Below are positions 9,001 through 18,098 of a DNA stretch of 64,000 nt, one piece after another (the stretch's first letter is position 1; every line of letters starts with the position of its first letter). The position numbers and the translations under genes are program-made. The DNA is from Nitrospirota bacterium (lineage in GTDB: Bacteria; Nitrospirota; Thermodesulfovibrionia; Thermodesulfovibrionales; SM23-35). The notes under the pieces are model-generated. The model did no database searches, was not told where the DNA came from, and worked only from the letters and a program-made list of their open reading frames with translations. The stretch spans positions 1-64,000 of the forward strand of contig JBFMCL010000014.1 of NCBI GenBank assembly GCA_040754395.1, given 5' to 3'.

Positions 9001-9580
9001 AACCATAGAAGAATACGAAGAACTGAGCAACCGGTATGAATTCCTGAAAAATCAGCAGGACGATCTGCACAAGTCAATTGCCGAACTCGAAGAAGCCATA
9101 GTAAAAATTAACGTGACGACCCGGAAAAAGCTTAGGGACGCATTTGAAGCATTGCGGACGAAATTCGCAGAAGTTTTTATCAAGCTGTTCGGTGGGGGAA
9201 AGGCTGAACTGGTAATGACGGACGAAAACAATATCCTCGAGACAGGCATCGACATCATAGCCCAGCCTCCCGGAAAAAGACTTCAGAATATCAGCCTTCT
9301 CTCAGGCGGTGAAAAAGCGCTTACCGCCTTATCCCTTCTCTTTGCAAGCTTCCTGATAAAGCCGACACCCCTCTGCATTCTGGATGAAGCGGACTCTGCC
9401 CTGGATGAGATGAATACCGACAAGTTCGCAAAGACGGTAAAGGAGCTTTCAAAAGATACGCAGTTTATCGTTGTCACGCACAACAGAAATACGGTAAGCA
9501 TCGCCGATTACATTTACGGCATCACAATGGAAGAAGCGGGGATTTCCAAGGTGATCTCCATGCAGCTCGTTGAAGCATGA
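6068..9580 (+). CDS. smc: chromosome segregation protein SMC
   Basis: A full-length 1170-residue SMC ATPase, the core of bacterial condensin with ScpA and ScpB. Walker A (GPNGCGKSN) is at residues 31-39. Two long coiled-coil arms rich in Glu, Lys, Arg and Leu flank a globular hinge at roughly 510-680. The C-terminal head holds the ABC signature LSGGEKALTALSLLF and Walker B CILDEADSALDE, followed by the conserved THN of the H-loop. The start was set at the family's MRIDKLELIGFKSFG; a reading 18 codons longer crosses the promoter. Two parS sites lie immediately upstream. ParB loads SMC at parS in well-studied bacteria, so the loading site and the loaded machine's gene are adjacent. scpA, scpB, parA and parB are not in the window. 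Confidence 0.97.
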   Translation: MRIDKLELIGFKSFGERTSFNFHPGITCIVGPNGCGKSNIVDAFRWVLGEQSAKSLRGEKMEEVIFNGSVSKKPRGMSEVTLAISGLNSASQAEQGDNGESSGDTVTVTRRLYRSGDSEYLMNKSQCRLKDIKDLFLDTGLEVRSYSILEQDRIAEILNAKPLERRFLIEEVAGVMKYNVRKKEALSKLDSSRANLQRINDIIIEVKKQISFLDRLAKKAERYKKLISEIHAIELKLAKRDFESLRESFQALNAEYHVIKEEDALKRADLSKFETAAETRRLQLLEMEKQVDQVQDKFQNLEREIADIEKSIAVAGSEAENYSEYLSKLYQQKDEFGKKGSDFLIRKHELEQAEIDLHEEIQRQKELLEDKADFIRAQEEELSDKEELLEGKRREIFRISEELSFLRNNQNKLQAAFENLRHREETSQKDSEHLKKILGELDASLKDLEANLLERSNDIMLLRERKEIKVKEAAAANNRMENLRETLSKVKEELASHISRVDSLREIVFDESAQELLSGEAGFHMIAAISDVIEVDDEYEKAIESVLSEKVNSFVLSSYHDIEHAIKILKDKGLGRTAFFPADAVHSAGPQDEPEGVLGRASTFLKAKEGFTEIALSLFQNVFVVPDLKAALTLIAVNKRQLYVTMDGDVVEPSGAVIAGEIKGIFKRKREIRELEDAIENSKNKIQSLQAELNAILHVIDALQNETKGIEATIIEREKEVSLKKLTADNYREEKERRSRKLAYLSLELEQIMREKESLEKQLAEKEAEIQSADLKRGASEEMSANLYEEVSQKRAGIEEYRSEATEIRLEITSLKERGESVSKERENIAREISESARKQEFLAEEITSVKSRIMQRQEEIKVNEEKLKSLVTVADEYRQEISRQREIISNENHELLEAEHELKSLRAQIETFSRRISELDVQKAEHRLKMEALTENIRQNYGLAIDALEAEPFTEEDEIQLAELRQKAQELGPVNLGTIEEYEELSNRYEFLKNQQDDLHKSIAELEEAIVKINVTTRKKLRDAFEALRTKFAEVFIKLFGGGKAELVMTDENNILETGIDIIAQPPGKRLQNISLLSGGEKALTALSLLFASFLIKPTPLCILDEADSALDEMNTDKFAKTVKELSKDTQFIVVTHNRNTVSIADYIYGITMEEAGISKVISMQLVEA

Positions 9581-9682
9581 TATCCGGGGGGTAACCCCTG
9601 ATACGGGCAAGGGATGACCCTCACGCGCGTACTCACCAGAAATCTGTGCATGTAGAGATAGCTTTTTTACGGGAACACCGCA

Positions 9683-9688
9683 TATTAT
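9683..9688 (+). promoter_or_regulatory. -10 box of the FAD-oxidase gene
   Basis: TATTAT ends six bases before ATG 9695. No good -35 hexamer is found at the normal distance, and no ribosome site precedes the ATG. A leaderless transcript is again predicted. Confidence 0.5.
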
Positions 9689-9694
9689 ACAGAT

Positions 9695-11065
9695 ATGAGC
9701 ACCGGTTTAACCCAGATTGCAGACAAGTTTCCGGACCTCAAGATCTCCATCGAGCCGGAAGACCTGATATGTTATGGATTTGATGCATCCGGAATCGAGA
9801 CAGCTCCCTCTGCGGTAGTCTGGCCGAAGAATACCGAGGAAGTTGTCAGACTGATGAAATATGCATACGATCACAGCATTGCAGTGGTCCCGCGCGGTGC
9901 CGGCACAGGGGTAACCGCAGGAGCAGTCCCGTCGAAAGGAGCGGTTATCCTCAGCTTTGAAAAGATGAAAAAAATCCTCGAGATCGATTCTGAAAATCTT
10001 GATGTGCTCTGTGAACCGGGAGTCATAAACGGAAAGCTCCAGAGCGAACTTGAATCGATGGGACTCTTTTACCCACCTGACCCTGCGAGTATGAATTTCT
10101 GCACCCTTGGGGGGAATGTCGCAGAAAATGCAGGGGGCCCGAGGGCCCTGAAGTACGGAGTGACCAGGGATTATGTGAGGGAAATGGAATGTGTACTGCC
10201 GAACGGGGAGGTAATCACTACAGGGGTGAAGACCTCCAAGGGAGTCGTCGGGTATGATCTGGCACGGCTCCTGATCGGATCGGAAGGGACACTTTCTGTA
10301 TTTACGAAAATACGCCTGAAAATCTTGCCTTTGCCGGATGCGGTAGTCACGCTGCTGGCGATTTTTCCTGCGCTTGAAACATCAGGCGATGCGGTAACCA
10401 GAATCATCTCGTCCAGGATAATTCCGAGGACCCTTGAATTCATGGACAGGGAGGCAATCGCAGCGGTCGAAAACTTCAAGCCTGTCGGGCTTCCAAAGGA
10501 TGCGGATGCGGTACTTCTCATTGAGCTTGACGGGCATCCTTCCACAATAACTGACGAGGCCGAGAAGATCGCCGAGATATGCCAGAATCTCGGGGCCGAG
10601 ATACGAATGGCAGAAGATGAAGATGCGAGAAACCTGCTCTGGGTATCGAGACGGGCGATTTCGCCGGCCCTTTACAAGATAAAACCTACCAAGATAAACG
10701 AGGATATCGTAGTCCCGAGGAACAGGGTTACCGCGATGCTGAAGTGTCTGCGAAGGCTTTCAGAGGAAAGCGGCATAAAAATAGTGAATTTCGGCCATGC
10801 AGGCGACGGCAATATCCATGTGAATATCATGGTTGACAGGGCAGACAAAGAAGAATATGAAAAAGGGCTTGGCCTGGTAGAAAAGGTATTCAGGGAAACG
10901 CTTTCTCTCGGCGGAACTATCTCCGGCGAGCATGGAATCGGTCTCACAAAAGCAGGGTATATCGGAATGGAACTTTCCGAAAAAGAGATGGAAATCATGC
11001 GTTCTATAAAAAAGGTCTTTGACCCGCAGAATATCCTGAATCCGGGCAAGATATTCCCGCGGTAA
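9695..11065 (+). CDS. FAD-linked 2-hydroxyacid dehydrogenase (GlcD/D-lactate dehydrogenase type)
   Basis: A 456-residue flavoprotein of the glycolate oxidase GlcD / D-lactate dehydrogenase family. It oxidises a 2-hydroxyacid to the keto acid and passes electrons onward. The FAD-binding PCMH-type half is N-terminal: VVPRGAGTGVTAGAVPS, then NFCTLGGNVAENAGGPRALKYG, and the FAD-covering GVVGYDLARLLIGSEGTL. The C-terminal FAD-oxidase half ends with the diagnostic FGHAGDGNIHVNI and GEHGIGLTK. No GlcF-type iron-sulfur partner lies next to it, so the electron acceptor and exact substrate (D-lactate, glycolate or another acid) cannot be told. The next gene, gltB, is 220 bases away with its own promoter, so this is probably a single-gene unit. 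Confidence 0.85.
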   Translation: MSTGLTQIADKFPDLKISIEPEDLICYGFDASGIETAPSAVVWPKNTEEVVRLMKYAYDHSIAVVPRGAGTGVTAGAVPSKGAVILSFEKMKKILEIDSENLDVLCEPGVINGKLQSELESMGLFYPPDPASMNFCTLGGNVAENAGGPRALKYGVTRDYVREMECVLPNGEVITTGVKTSKGVVGYDLARLLIGSEGTLSVFTKIRLKILPLPDAVVTLLAIFPALETSGDAVTRIISSRIIPRTLEFMDREAIAAVENFKPVGLPKDADAVLLIELDGHPSTITDEAEKIAEICQNLGAEIRMAEDEDARNLLWVSRRAISPALYKIKPTKINEDIVVPRNRVTAMLKCLRRLSEESGIKIVNFGHAGDGNIHVNIMVDRADKEEYEKGLGLVEKVFRETLSLGGTISGEHGIGLTKAGYIGMELSEKEMEIMRSIKKVFDPQNILNPGKIFPR

Positions 11066-11195
11066 CCCCCTCCCTGTCCCAAAGGTGTTCCGGAAAATGT
11101 CTGCATCATCCTTCATTACATTTCTCAGGAGAGTGTCAGTGCAACAAGATCCCCGGTTTTTAAGAGAACTCCAAAGAAACAACAGGCGTTGCTCA

Positions 11196-11224
11196 TTGAA
11201 AACACCTCGTGACTTCCCTATACT
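11196..11224 (+). promoter_or_regulatory. promoter of gltB
   Basis: TTGAAA (11196-11201), a 17-base spacer and TATACT (11219-11224). The predicted leader is about 55 bases. It ends at ATG 11288 without a clear Shine-Dalgarno sequence. Confidence 0.65.
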
Positions 11225-11287
11225 ATCACTCAAGACATCAGGGGGTACTGGTTCACTACAAAAGAGCGGAGTCGACCTGGTCATCTC

Positions 11288-14200
11288 ATGAAGCAGCAGG
11301 TTCCCATGAAGACAGCATATCACCATCATCATGCTACAGGATCGTGTGGCGTCGGATTCGTCTGCAACATAACCGGTAAAAAAACCCATCAGGTGGTTCA
11401 ATGGGGGGTAGAGGCGGTGAAAAACCTTACCCACAGGGGCGCTGTGGGTGCAGACGGAAAGACCGGAGACGGCGCAGGAGTGCTGTTTCAGGTACCGAAG
11501 GGTTTTTTCCGGCAAGTGATAGAAACGTCGGGATTCACTCTTTCGGATATCGATAATCTGGCCGTAGGCGTCGTTTTTTTCAGGAACCGCAGAGAAGAAG
11601 AGATCGAAAAAATCCTTCATGCCCAATCTGTGAGGACTATAGGCTGGAGGACTGTTCCGACACGCAAGGATGCCCTTGGATCGGCAGCCCTTGCCGCAAA
11701 GCCGGAGATCAGGCAGGTCTTGCTGGATATGGAGAATATTGCATACGGGAAACGGGAAATCGCGCTCTATTTAGCCCGGAGAATGATTGAAGAGGCCTGT
11801 GCAAGCGACGCGTATGTCTCATCGCTCTCATCAAAAACCATCGTCTACAAAGGGATGCTGGCAGCGACACATCTCGAACGTTTTTATCCCGACCTTTCAA
11901 ATCAATTGGTTGAATCAGCCTTTTGCCTGTTCCACCAGAGATTTTCTACCAATACTCTTCCGGACTGGACACTTGCGCAGCCGTTCAGGGTTCTGGCACA
12001 CAACGGGGAGATCAACACGATACAGGGGAACAGGAACTGGATCCGGGCGATAGAGCCGGATCTCCGGCACGAAATATTCGGAGAATACGGGGAGCGCATC
12101 AAACCGATCCTGTCCGGCGAAGAGAGCGATTCAGCATCGCTTGACAGGATTATCGAACTCCTTATGCTGTGCGGTTTTTCGCTTGAGCACGCAGTCAACC
12201 TGTGCATCCCGCAGGCATGGGAATGCGGTGATTTTGCAGACCAGGAAAAGAAAAGGAGCACAGAAGCCTTCTTTGAATACCAGTCTTTTCTGATGAAGCC
12301 GTGGGATGGACCTGCAGCGGTCGTCTGCACGGACGGCGACAGAGTGACTGCACATCTTGACCGGAATGGCCTCAGGCCGCTCAGATATATCCTGACCGAA
12401 GACGGTATCCTTGTGCTGGGCTCTGAGCTGGGGATGATAGACCTGGGGCGAAGGGAAATACGAAAAAAAGAACGGCTGGGACCCGGCGATACCCTCACGG
12501 TGGATTTCTCGAAGGGCGAAGTGCACACTACCGATCATGTCGTCAGCGTGCTGGCAAAGCAGAAACCGTACGGGGAATGGACGGACAGGTATCTTGTGCA
12601 GCTGCGGGTGAGCCCCGGAGAGAACAGCCCCCCGCTGTCTGATCTCACCAGGCAGCAGATCGCGTTTGGCTATACCTCGGAAGAAATAGATTTCAGCCTG
12701 CGGGGAATGGCAGAGACGGCAAAGGAACCGACCTTTTCCATGGGTGACGATACACCTGTCCCGTCACTTGCGGTGCAGCCCCAGCTTTTTTTTCGCTATT
12801 TCAAACAGAGATTTTCACAGGTTACCAATCCGCCGATCGACTCTGTAAGGGAACGTATGGTGATGTCCCTGAGGATGAACCTCGGCCATAAACGCAACTT
12901 CCTTGTCGAGACTCCCGAACATGCGAAGAGATTACAGCTCGATTCCCCGATTTTGCTTGAAGGCCAAATGAGGAGTATTAAACGCCAGACAGTATTCACC
13001 GTGAAGAAAATCTCTCTGACCTTCCCCGTGACAGACGCAGGGGGTCTTCTTCAGGCTGTCAGAAGACTTGAAAAGGATATCGTGCAGGCGGTGAAAGGGG
13101 GCGCAGAGATCGTCATCCTTTCAGATACCGGGATCTCGGCGGAAACAGCGGCGATACCGGGCCTGCTTGCAACAGCGGCCTCTTTTGCAGCACTCCGAAG
13201 GGAAAGGCTTGCCAACAGGGTCAGTGTAATCATCGAAACAGGAGAAGCCAGGGATGTCCACCATATGGCCTGCCTTATCGGCTATAATGCTTCGGCGGTA
13301 TATCCCTATCTTGCGTTGCAGACAATCGGAGCCCTGTGCGAACAAGGGGTCATTCCTCTTTCCTACACCACGGCTTCCGCACATTACCGACAGGCGCTCG
13401 AGGAAGGGCTTCTTAAGGTGATAGCAAAAATGGGTATTTCTACCCTCAGTTCTTATTACGGGTCCCATTTGTTCGATATTATCTGTCTGAACAGCGACGT
13501 TGCAGAGGAATTCTTCCCGGGGACTCCTGTGACGATCGAATCAGACGGATTACCCGAGATTGAACAATCGCTCCTGCTGCGTCATTCAGAGGGGTTTGCC
13601 CCGGCCGGGCCTGTGCTCCGGAATACAGGCTCTCTTAAATTCAGAAAAGGTGGGGAGCTTCACGCCTGGTCGCCTCCTTCCATCGTAACGCTGCATAAAT
13701 TCCTCAGGAGTCAGGATACAGACGCCTACCGGGATTTCTCAGGGAAAGCCGATGAACACGCGGTCTTTATCAGGCATCTTCTGCAGTACAGAAAAGGAAA
13801 TCCCGTGGCCCTTCATGAAGTCGAGCCGGAGGAGAATATCCTGAAGAGGTTTTTTTCGGGGGCAATGTCTGTGGGAGCGCTTTCTCCCGAGGCACATGAG
13901 ACGATCGCAGAGGCGTGCAACAGGCTCGGGATCAGAAGCAACAGCGGAGAAGGGGGGGAAGACCCTCAGCGATATTTCACGATCAAAAACAGCGCAATCA
14001 AACAGATCGCTTCAGGGAGATTTGGCGTTACCCCGTCATATCTGGCATCTGCAGCCGAACTCGAGATAAAAATGGCGCAGGGGGCAAAGCCGGGTGAAGG
14101 CGGACATCTTCCTGCAGACAAGGTTACCGGGTACATCGCGACGCTCCGGCACTGCTGTGCCGGCAGTGTCCTCATATCCCCTCCGCCCCATCATGACATC

Positions 14201-15670
14201 TATTCCATAGAAGACCTTGCACAACTTGTCAATGACCTTAAAGAAGCGAATCCCACGGCGAGGGTCTGTGTAAAACTGGTTTCCGAGGCTGGGGTCGGCA
14301 CAGTTGCCGCAGGTGTGGCAAAGGCGTATGCCGATATTGTCCAGATAAGCGGCTGCGAAGGAGGCACAGGAGCGGCTTCGCTCAGTTCGATAAAAAATTC
14401 GGGGAACTACTGGGAAATAGGGCTTGCAGAGACGCAGCGGGTGCTGATCGAAAGCGGACTGAGGGACAGGATAACCGTACGGGTTGACGGCGGACTGAGA
14501 ACAGGGAGAGATATAATCATTGCAGCACTTCTTGGCGCAGAGGAGTTCGGGTTCGGGACCGCAACAATGATTGCCGCAGGCTGCATCATGGCAAGGCAGT
14601 GCCATTCCAATACCTGTCCGACTGGCATTGCCACGCAGGACGAAAAACTCAGAAAGAGATTCAGGGGAAAGGCCGATGACATTTGTTTATACTTCAGGAC
14701 CCTTGCGCGGGAAATAAGAATGCTGCTTGCCGAAATGGGAATGAAAGGCCTTCAGGAGATAATCGGGAGAACAGAATTGCTTGCCCCTGTTCCTCCGGAC
14801 AGCGGACCTGCTTCCGGGAGAATCAGGCTGGAACGGTTCTACCACACATACCCTGAAGATCTCCCGAGAACCTGTTCTTCAAAAAGAAACGACAATCCCG
14901 CCGTCTCGCTGAACAGAACGCTCGTCAGGGACTTGCTCCCGTATATTGAAAACGCAGAACCTGTGGAAAGGGAATACACAATAAGAAATGTCGACAGGAG
15001 CATCCCTGTCAGCCTGAATTATCATATCGCTCTACGATACCGTGACAACGGCCTTCCGGAAGACACCCTCAGGCTGACCTTTCGGGGAACTGCGGGACAG
15101 AGTTTCGGCGCGTTCACGCACCGGGGCCTTTCTCTCACCTTAATCGGCGATGCGAACGACTATGTCGGAAAAGGGATGTATGGAGGGCGAGTAGTGATCA
15201 AGCCGGACCGTATGCGGGATTCTTATACTCATGTCGTTGCGGGAAATACTCTGCTCTATGGTGCCATTGGCGGAGAATTTTATGCAGCGGGAAGGGTCGG
15301 CGAACGTTTTGCGGTGCGGAACAGTGGCGCGACAGCGGTTATTGAAGGTGCCGGTCATCATCTCTGCGAGTACATGACACGGGGCACTGTGCTGGTATTG
15401 GGCGAACCTGGCTACAACGCAGGCGCAGGAATGACCGGGGGAACCCTCTATGTGTACGACGAGCGAGATACGCTTGCCGGGAAAGTGAATACCGCATATG
15501 TCCAACTGTTTCCGCTGGAAGTCAGGGAGGAGATTTTGGGCCTGAGGCTTCTCCTTGAGCGCCACCATAAATACACAGAAAGCAGAAAGGCAGCGGATAT
15601 CCTGAGCCGCTTTCAGGACCATCAGCATCTCTTCAGGAAGGTCATCCCAAGGCATTTCTGTCCTGTATAG
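11288..15670 (+). CDS. gltB: glutamate synthase large subunit
   Basis: A 1460-residue glutamate synthase large subunit, making two glutamates from glutamine and 2-oxoglutarate. The class II glutaminase domain begins with GSCGVGFVCN, whose Cys20 should become the N-terminal nucleophile after removal of a short propeptide. The propeptide has a natural run of four histidines. The central and FMN synthase domains follow, with PGEGGHLP and the ammonia-tunnel region. The 3Fe-4S cysteines are in CIMARQCHSNTCPTGIATQ. The C-terminal GxGxG beta-helix domain is intact. Start is ATG 11288, or ATG 11306 six codons later. No gltD (small NADPH subunit) follows, so the electron donor may be ferredoxin or a distant subunit. 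Length is normal for the family. Confidence 0.95.
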   Translation: MKQQVPMKTAYHHHHATGSCGVGFVCNITGKKTHQVVQWGVEAVKNLTHRGAVGADGKTGDGAGVLFQVPKGFFRQVIETSGFTLSDIDNLAVGVVFFRNRREEEIEKILHAQSVRTIGWRTVPTRKDALGSAALAAKPEIRQVLLDMENIAYGKREIALYLARRMIEEACASDAYVSSLSSKTIVYKGMLAATHLERFYPDLSNQLVESAFCLFHQRFSTNTLPDWTLAQPFRVLAHNGEINTIQGNRNWIRAIEPDLRHEIFGEYGERIKPILSGEESDSASLDRIIELLMLCGFSLEHAVNLCIPQAWECGDFADQEKKRSTEAFFEYQSFLMKPWDGPAAVVCTDGDRVTAHLDRNGLRPLRYILTEDGILVLGSELGMIDLGRREIRKKERLGPGDTLTVDFSKGEVHTTDHVVSVLAKQKPYGEWTDRYLVQLRVSPGENSPPLSDLTRQQIAFGYTSEEIDFSLRGMAETAKEPTFSMGDDTPVPSLAVQPQLFFRYFKQRFSQVTNPPIDSVRERMVMSLRMNLGHKRNFLVETPEHAKRLQLDSPILLEGQMRSIKRQTVFTVKKISLTFPVTDAGGLLQAVRRLEKDIVQAVKGGAEIVILSDTGISAETAAIPGLLATAASFAALRRERLANRVSVIIETGEARDVHHMACLIGYNASAVYPYLALQTIGALCEQGVIPLSYTTASAHYRQALEEGLLKVIAKMGISTLSSYYGSHLFDIICLNSDVAEEFFPGTPVTIESDGLPEIEQSLLLRHSEGFAPAGPVLRNTGSLKFRKGGELHAWSPPSIVTLHKFLRSQDTDAYRDFSGKADEHAVFIRHLLQYRKGNPVALHEVEPEENILKRFFSGAMSVGALSPEAHETIAEACNRLGIRSNSGEGGEDPQRYFTIKNSAIKQIASGRFGVTPSYLASAAELEIKMAQGAKPGEGGHLPADKVTGYIATLRHCCAGSVLISPPPHHDIYSIEDLAQLVNDLKEANPTARVCVKLVSEAGVGTVAAGVAKAYADIVQISGCEGGTGAASLSSIKNSGNYWEIGLAETQRVLIESGLRDRITVRVDGGLRTGRDIIIAALLGAEEFGFGTATMIAAGCIMARQCHSNTCPTGIATQDEKLRKRFRGKADDICLYFRTLAREIRMLLAEMGMKGLQEIIGRTELLAPVPPDSGPASGRIRLERFYHTYPEDLPRTCSSKRNDNPAVSLNRTLVRDLLPYIENAEPVEREYTIRNVDRSIPVSLNYHIALRYRDNGLPEDTLRLTFRGTAGQSFGAFTHRGLSLTLIGDANDYVGKGMYGGRVVIKPDRMRDSYTHVVAGNTLLYGAIGGEFYAAGRVGERFAVRNSGATAVIEGAGHHLCEYMTRGTVLVLGEPGYNAGAGMTGGTLYVYDERDTLAGKVNTAYVQLFPLEVREEILGLRLLLERHHKYTESRKAADILSRFQDHQHLFRKVIPRHFCPV

Positions 15671-15927
15671 CAGGGATTCACAAAAACCTTTCAGCGCACC
15701 GCAGATGCAGTGTCCGAAATTCCCTGATGTCTTGCGGAAATCCGGGGAACAGTTGCATAACCCTTTTTTGCCCGGTATCATTGAAATATATGCGGTGGGC
15801 GCGTAATGCGTTGCGCAGAAATACCACAGCATAAGGCGCTTCACCCATGAGACTGGCAGGTCTGAACATTATTATCACGAGCGGGATACTGCTTCCCGGG
15901 AACACAGCGTGGACAACTGAGAGAACT

Positions 15928-16638
15928 ATGCATAAAACAATCTTCAAGAGGATACTTATCATTGCGGTTATTGCAGGCATTGTTGTCGCGTTCAAGATCT
16001 TCAACCTTGGAGAATATTTCACCCTTTCCTATATAAAAGCATCTCAGCACAGATTTGAAATCCTTTATAGTGAACATCAGTTCCTTGTAATCGGCGGGTA
16101 CATGCTGATTTACATCCTTGTGACATCATTGTCTCTGCCCGGTGCGGTAGTAATGACCCTAGCAGGGGGAGTGCTCTTCGGGTTGTTGATGGGGACCATT
16201 GTCGTTTCCTTTGCAAGCACCATAGGCGCAACGCTGGCATGCGTTGTATCGAGGTTCATCCTGCGTGATTGGGTGCAGGGAAAATTCGGCGACAAACTTG
16301 CCACAGTAAATGAAGGGATCAAAAAAGAGGGAGTATTTTACCTGTTCACCCTCCGCCTTATCCCTGTCTTTCCTTTCTGGCTTATCAACCTTGTAATGGG
16401 ACTCACGAGGATGCCTTTGAAGACCTTCTATCTGGTTTCACAGGCGGGAATGCTGCCCGGGACCATAGTATACGTAAATGCAGGAAAAGAACTGGCGGGG
16501 ATCGATTCTCTTTCCGGAATACTTTCACCCAAGCTGATTCTTTCGTTTGTGTTTCTCGGACTTTTTCCGATCATCACGAAGAAATTGGTTGCTTTTTACA
16601 AATCCAGAAAATCCGGGAATACTATCCCGCGGGAATAG
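15928..16638 (+). CDS. TVP38/TMEM64 (DedA-like, SNARE-associated) membrane protein
   Basis: A 236-residue polytopic membrane protein of the TVP38/TMEM64 family. Start ATG 15928 (MHKTIFKRIL) is preferred to a longer reading from 15847. Membrane segments are visible at IIAVIAGIVVAFKIF, then LVIGGYMLIYILVTSLSL, GVLFGLLMGTIVVSFAS, the re-entrant-like region GVFYLFTLRLIPVFPFWLINLVMGLT and a C-terminal helix. The RLIPVFPFWLINLVMGLT stretch, with its arginine and prolines, is the family's signature. It lies 11 bases before a flavoprotein gene, and these two families often pair. Family members have been linked to lipid scrambling and membrane homeostasis; the role here is inference. Confidence 0.85.
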   Translation: MHKTIFKRILIIAVIAGIVVAFKIFNLGEYFTLSYIKASQHRFEILYSEHQFLVIGGYMLIYILVTSLSLPGAVVMTLAGGVLFGLLMGTIVVSFASTIGATLACVVSRFILRDWVQGKFGDKLATVNEGIKKEGVFYLFTLRLIPVFPFWLINLVMGLTRMPLKTFYLVSQAGMLPGTIVYVNAGKELAGIDSLSGILSPKLILSFVFLGLFPIITKKLVAFYKSRKSGNTIPRE

Positions 16639-16649
16639 GGAGAGTAAAA

Positions 16650-18098
16650 ATGGCAAAATATATGTTTGATATCGGCATTCTCGGGGGAGGGGCTGCCGGA
16701 CTCACTGTTGCATCAGGGGCTGCCCGGTTTGGAGCAAAGACCCTGCTCATTGAAAAGGAGAGAAAACTGGGAGGAGACTGCCTTCATTACGGGTGTGTGC
16801 CGAGCAAAACGCTCATCAGGACTGCGCACATTTATCATCTCATAAAGCGTGCGGAACAATATGGACTTCCCCGCGCTGACCTGAAACCGGTCGATTTCCA
16901 GGCAGTTGCACGCAGGATTCAGTCGGTAATTGGTACCATTCAGGAGCATGATTCGGAGGAACGGTTCTGCAAGCTCGGGGTAAAGGTCGAATTTGGCAAT
17001 CCGACATTTCATGACGAACATGCCGTGCGTCTGAATGGAGCACTCTACTCCGCAAAAAACTGGGTTATTGCCACAGGGTCTTCCCCTTTTGTTCCTCCCA
17101 TAGATGGCCTTAATAAGACACCTTATATTACGAACAAAGAGCTCTTTTCTCTCAGAACTCTTCCCAAGTCCATGGTCGCGATCGGCGGCGGTCCCATATC
17201 GGTCGAGATGGCACAGGCCTTCAATCGCCTGGGAACTAAAGTTACCGTGGTTGAACTCGGGAATCAGATTCTCGGGGCTGAGGACAGAGATATGGCTGAT
17301 CAGCTTATGCAGATTCTGGTTTCCGAAGGGATAACATTTCATTTGGGCTCTCTGCCCCTGGAGACAAAAGACCTCGGGAATGAAAGAGAAGTGCGCATTA
17401 AGGATACCGGAGGCAGGCGGATATCCCTGAGGGCGGAAACAATCCTTGTTGCAGTCGGAAGAACAGCAAACGTGCAAGGCCTTGGACTCGAGGGCATTTC
17501 AGTGGAAACCGGCGAAAAAGGCGTGAAGACAGACAGCAGGCTCAGGACGAATTACTCGCATATCTATGCTGCGGGAGATGCGACAGGGGCATATCAGTTT
17601 ACCCATGCTGCAGGGTATGAAGGCAGCATTGTACTCAGCAATGCTATTCTTCATCTGCCGAGGAAAGCAGATTATACCTATCTCCCTTGGTGCACTTATA
17701 CCGACCCTGAACTTGCAAGCATAGGGATGAACGAAAAAAGGGCAGCGGCAGCCGGCATATCATATTCTGTCTGGACGGAGGAATTCAGGACGAATGACCG
17801 GAGCCTTGCCGAAGGCGAAGAACGAGGCAGGATCAAGCTCCTCCTCGACGAGAAAGAAAAGCCTCTTGGCGTCCAGATACTCGGCCCGGGTGCAGGGGAA
17901 CTGATAAGCGAATGGGTCGCGGTCATGAACGGGAAAATAAAGCTTTCGACTGTTGTGTCAGCCATTCATCCCTATCCAACCCTCGGGGAGATCAATAAAA
18001 AGGTTGTGGGGACGTTCTTTGCCGGCAAAATCTTTTCCGATAAGGTAAAAAGGGCATTGAAATTCTTTTTCAATCTGAAGGGACGGGCATGCGGATAG
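16650..18098 (+). CDS. class I pyridine nucleotide-disulfide oxidoreductase (mercuric-reductase/lipoamide-dehydrogenase-like)
   Basis: A 482-residue flavoprotein. FAD motif GILGGGAAGLTVASGAA is at residues 9-25. The redox disulfide is GGDCLHYGCVPSK with Cys44 and Cys49. The NAD(P) motif is AIGGGPISVEMAQAF, and the second FAD motif TNYSHIYAAGDATG is followed by the dimer-domain segment SAIHPYPTLGE with its catalytic His-Pro. It has no HMA domain and no C-terminal vicinal cysteines, so it is not a true mercuric reductase. No 2-oxoacid dehydrogenase genes are near, so it is unlikely to be the housekeeping E3. The ribosome site AGGGAGAG precedes ATG 16650. Its coupling to the TVP38 gene and the overlapping DUF3047 gene suggests a role at the membrane; the substrate is unknown. 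Confidence 0.85.
   Translation: MAKYMFDIGILGGGAAGLTVASGAARFGAKTLLIEKERKLGGDCLHYGCVPSKTLIRTAHIYHLIKRAEQYGLPRADLKPVDFQAVARRIQSVIGTIQEHDSEERFCKLGVKVEFGNPTFHDEHAVRLNGALYSAKNWVIATGSSPFVPPIDGLNKTPYITNKELFSLRTLPKSMVAIGGGPISVEMAQAFNRLGTKVTVVELGNQILGAEDRDMADQLMQILVSEGITFHLGSLPLETKDLGNEREVRIKDTGGRRISLRAETILVAVGRTANVQGLGLEGISVETGEKGVKTDSRLRTNYSHIYAAGDATGAYQFTHAAGYEGSIVLSNAILHLPRKADYTYLPWCTYTDPELASIGMNEKRAAAAGISYSVWTEEFRTNDRSLAEGEERGRIKLLLDEKEKPLGVQILGPGAGELISEWVAVMNGKIKLSTVVSAIHPYPTLGEINKKVVGTFFAGKIFSDKVKRALKFFFNLKGRACG

Noticed and set aside
9581-9694. Terminator after smc
   Set aside because: A GGGGTAACCCC hairpin is present, but it has no T-run and a very small loop.
11085-11291. 68-residue open frame before gltB
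   Set aside because: It covers the gltB promoter, has no ribosome site and no protein-like pattern.
11318-11340. Run of four histidines at the start of gltB as a cloning tag
   Set aside because: It lies within the natural propeptide just before the catalytic cysteine of a native gene.
16713-17477. Long antisense open frame inside the flavoprotein gene
   Set aside because: It is a shadow of a strongly supported gene, with no start signal or recognisable motif.
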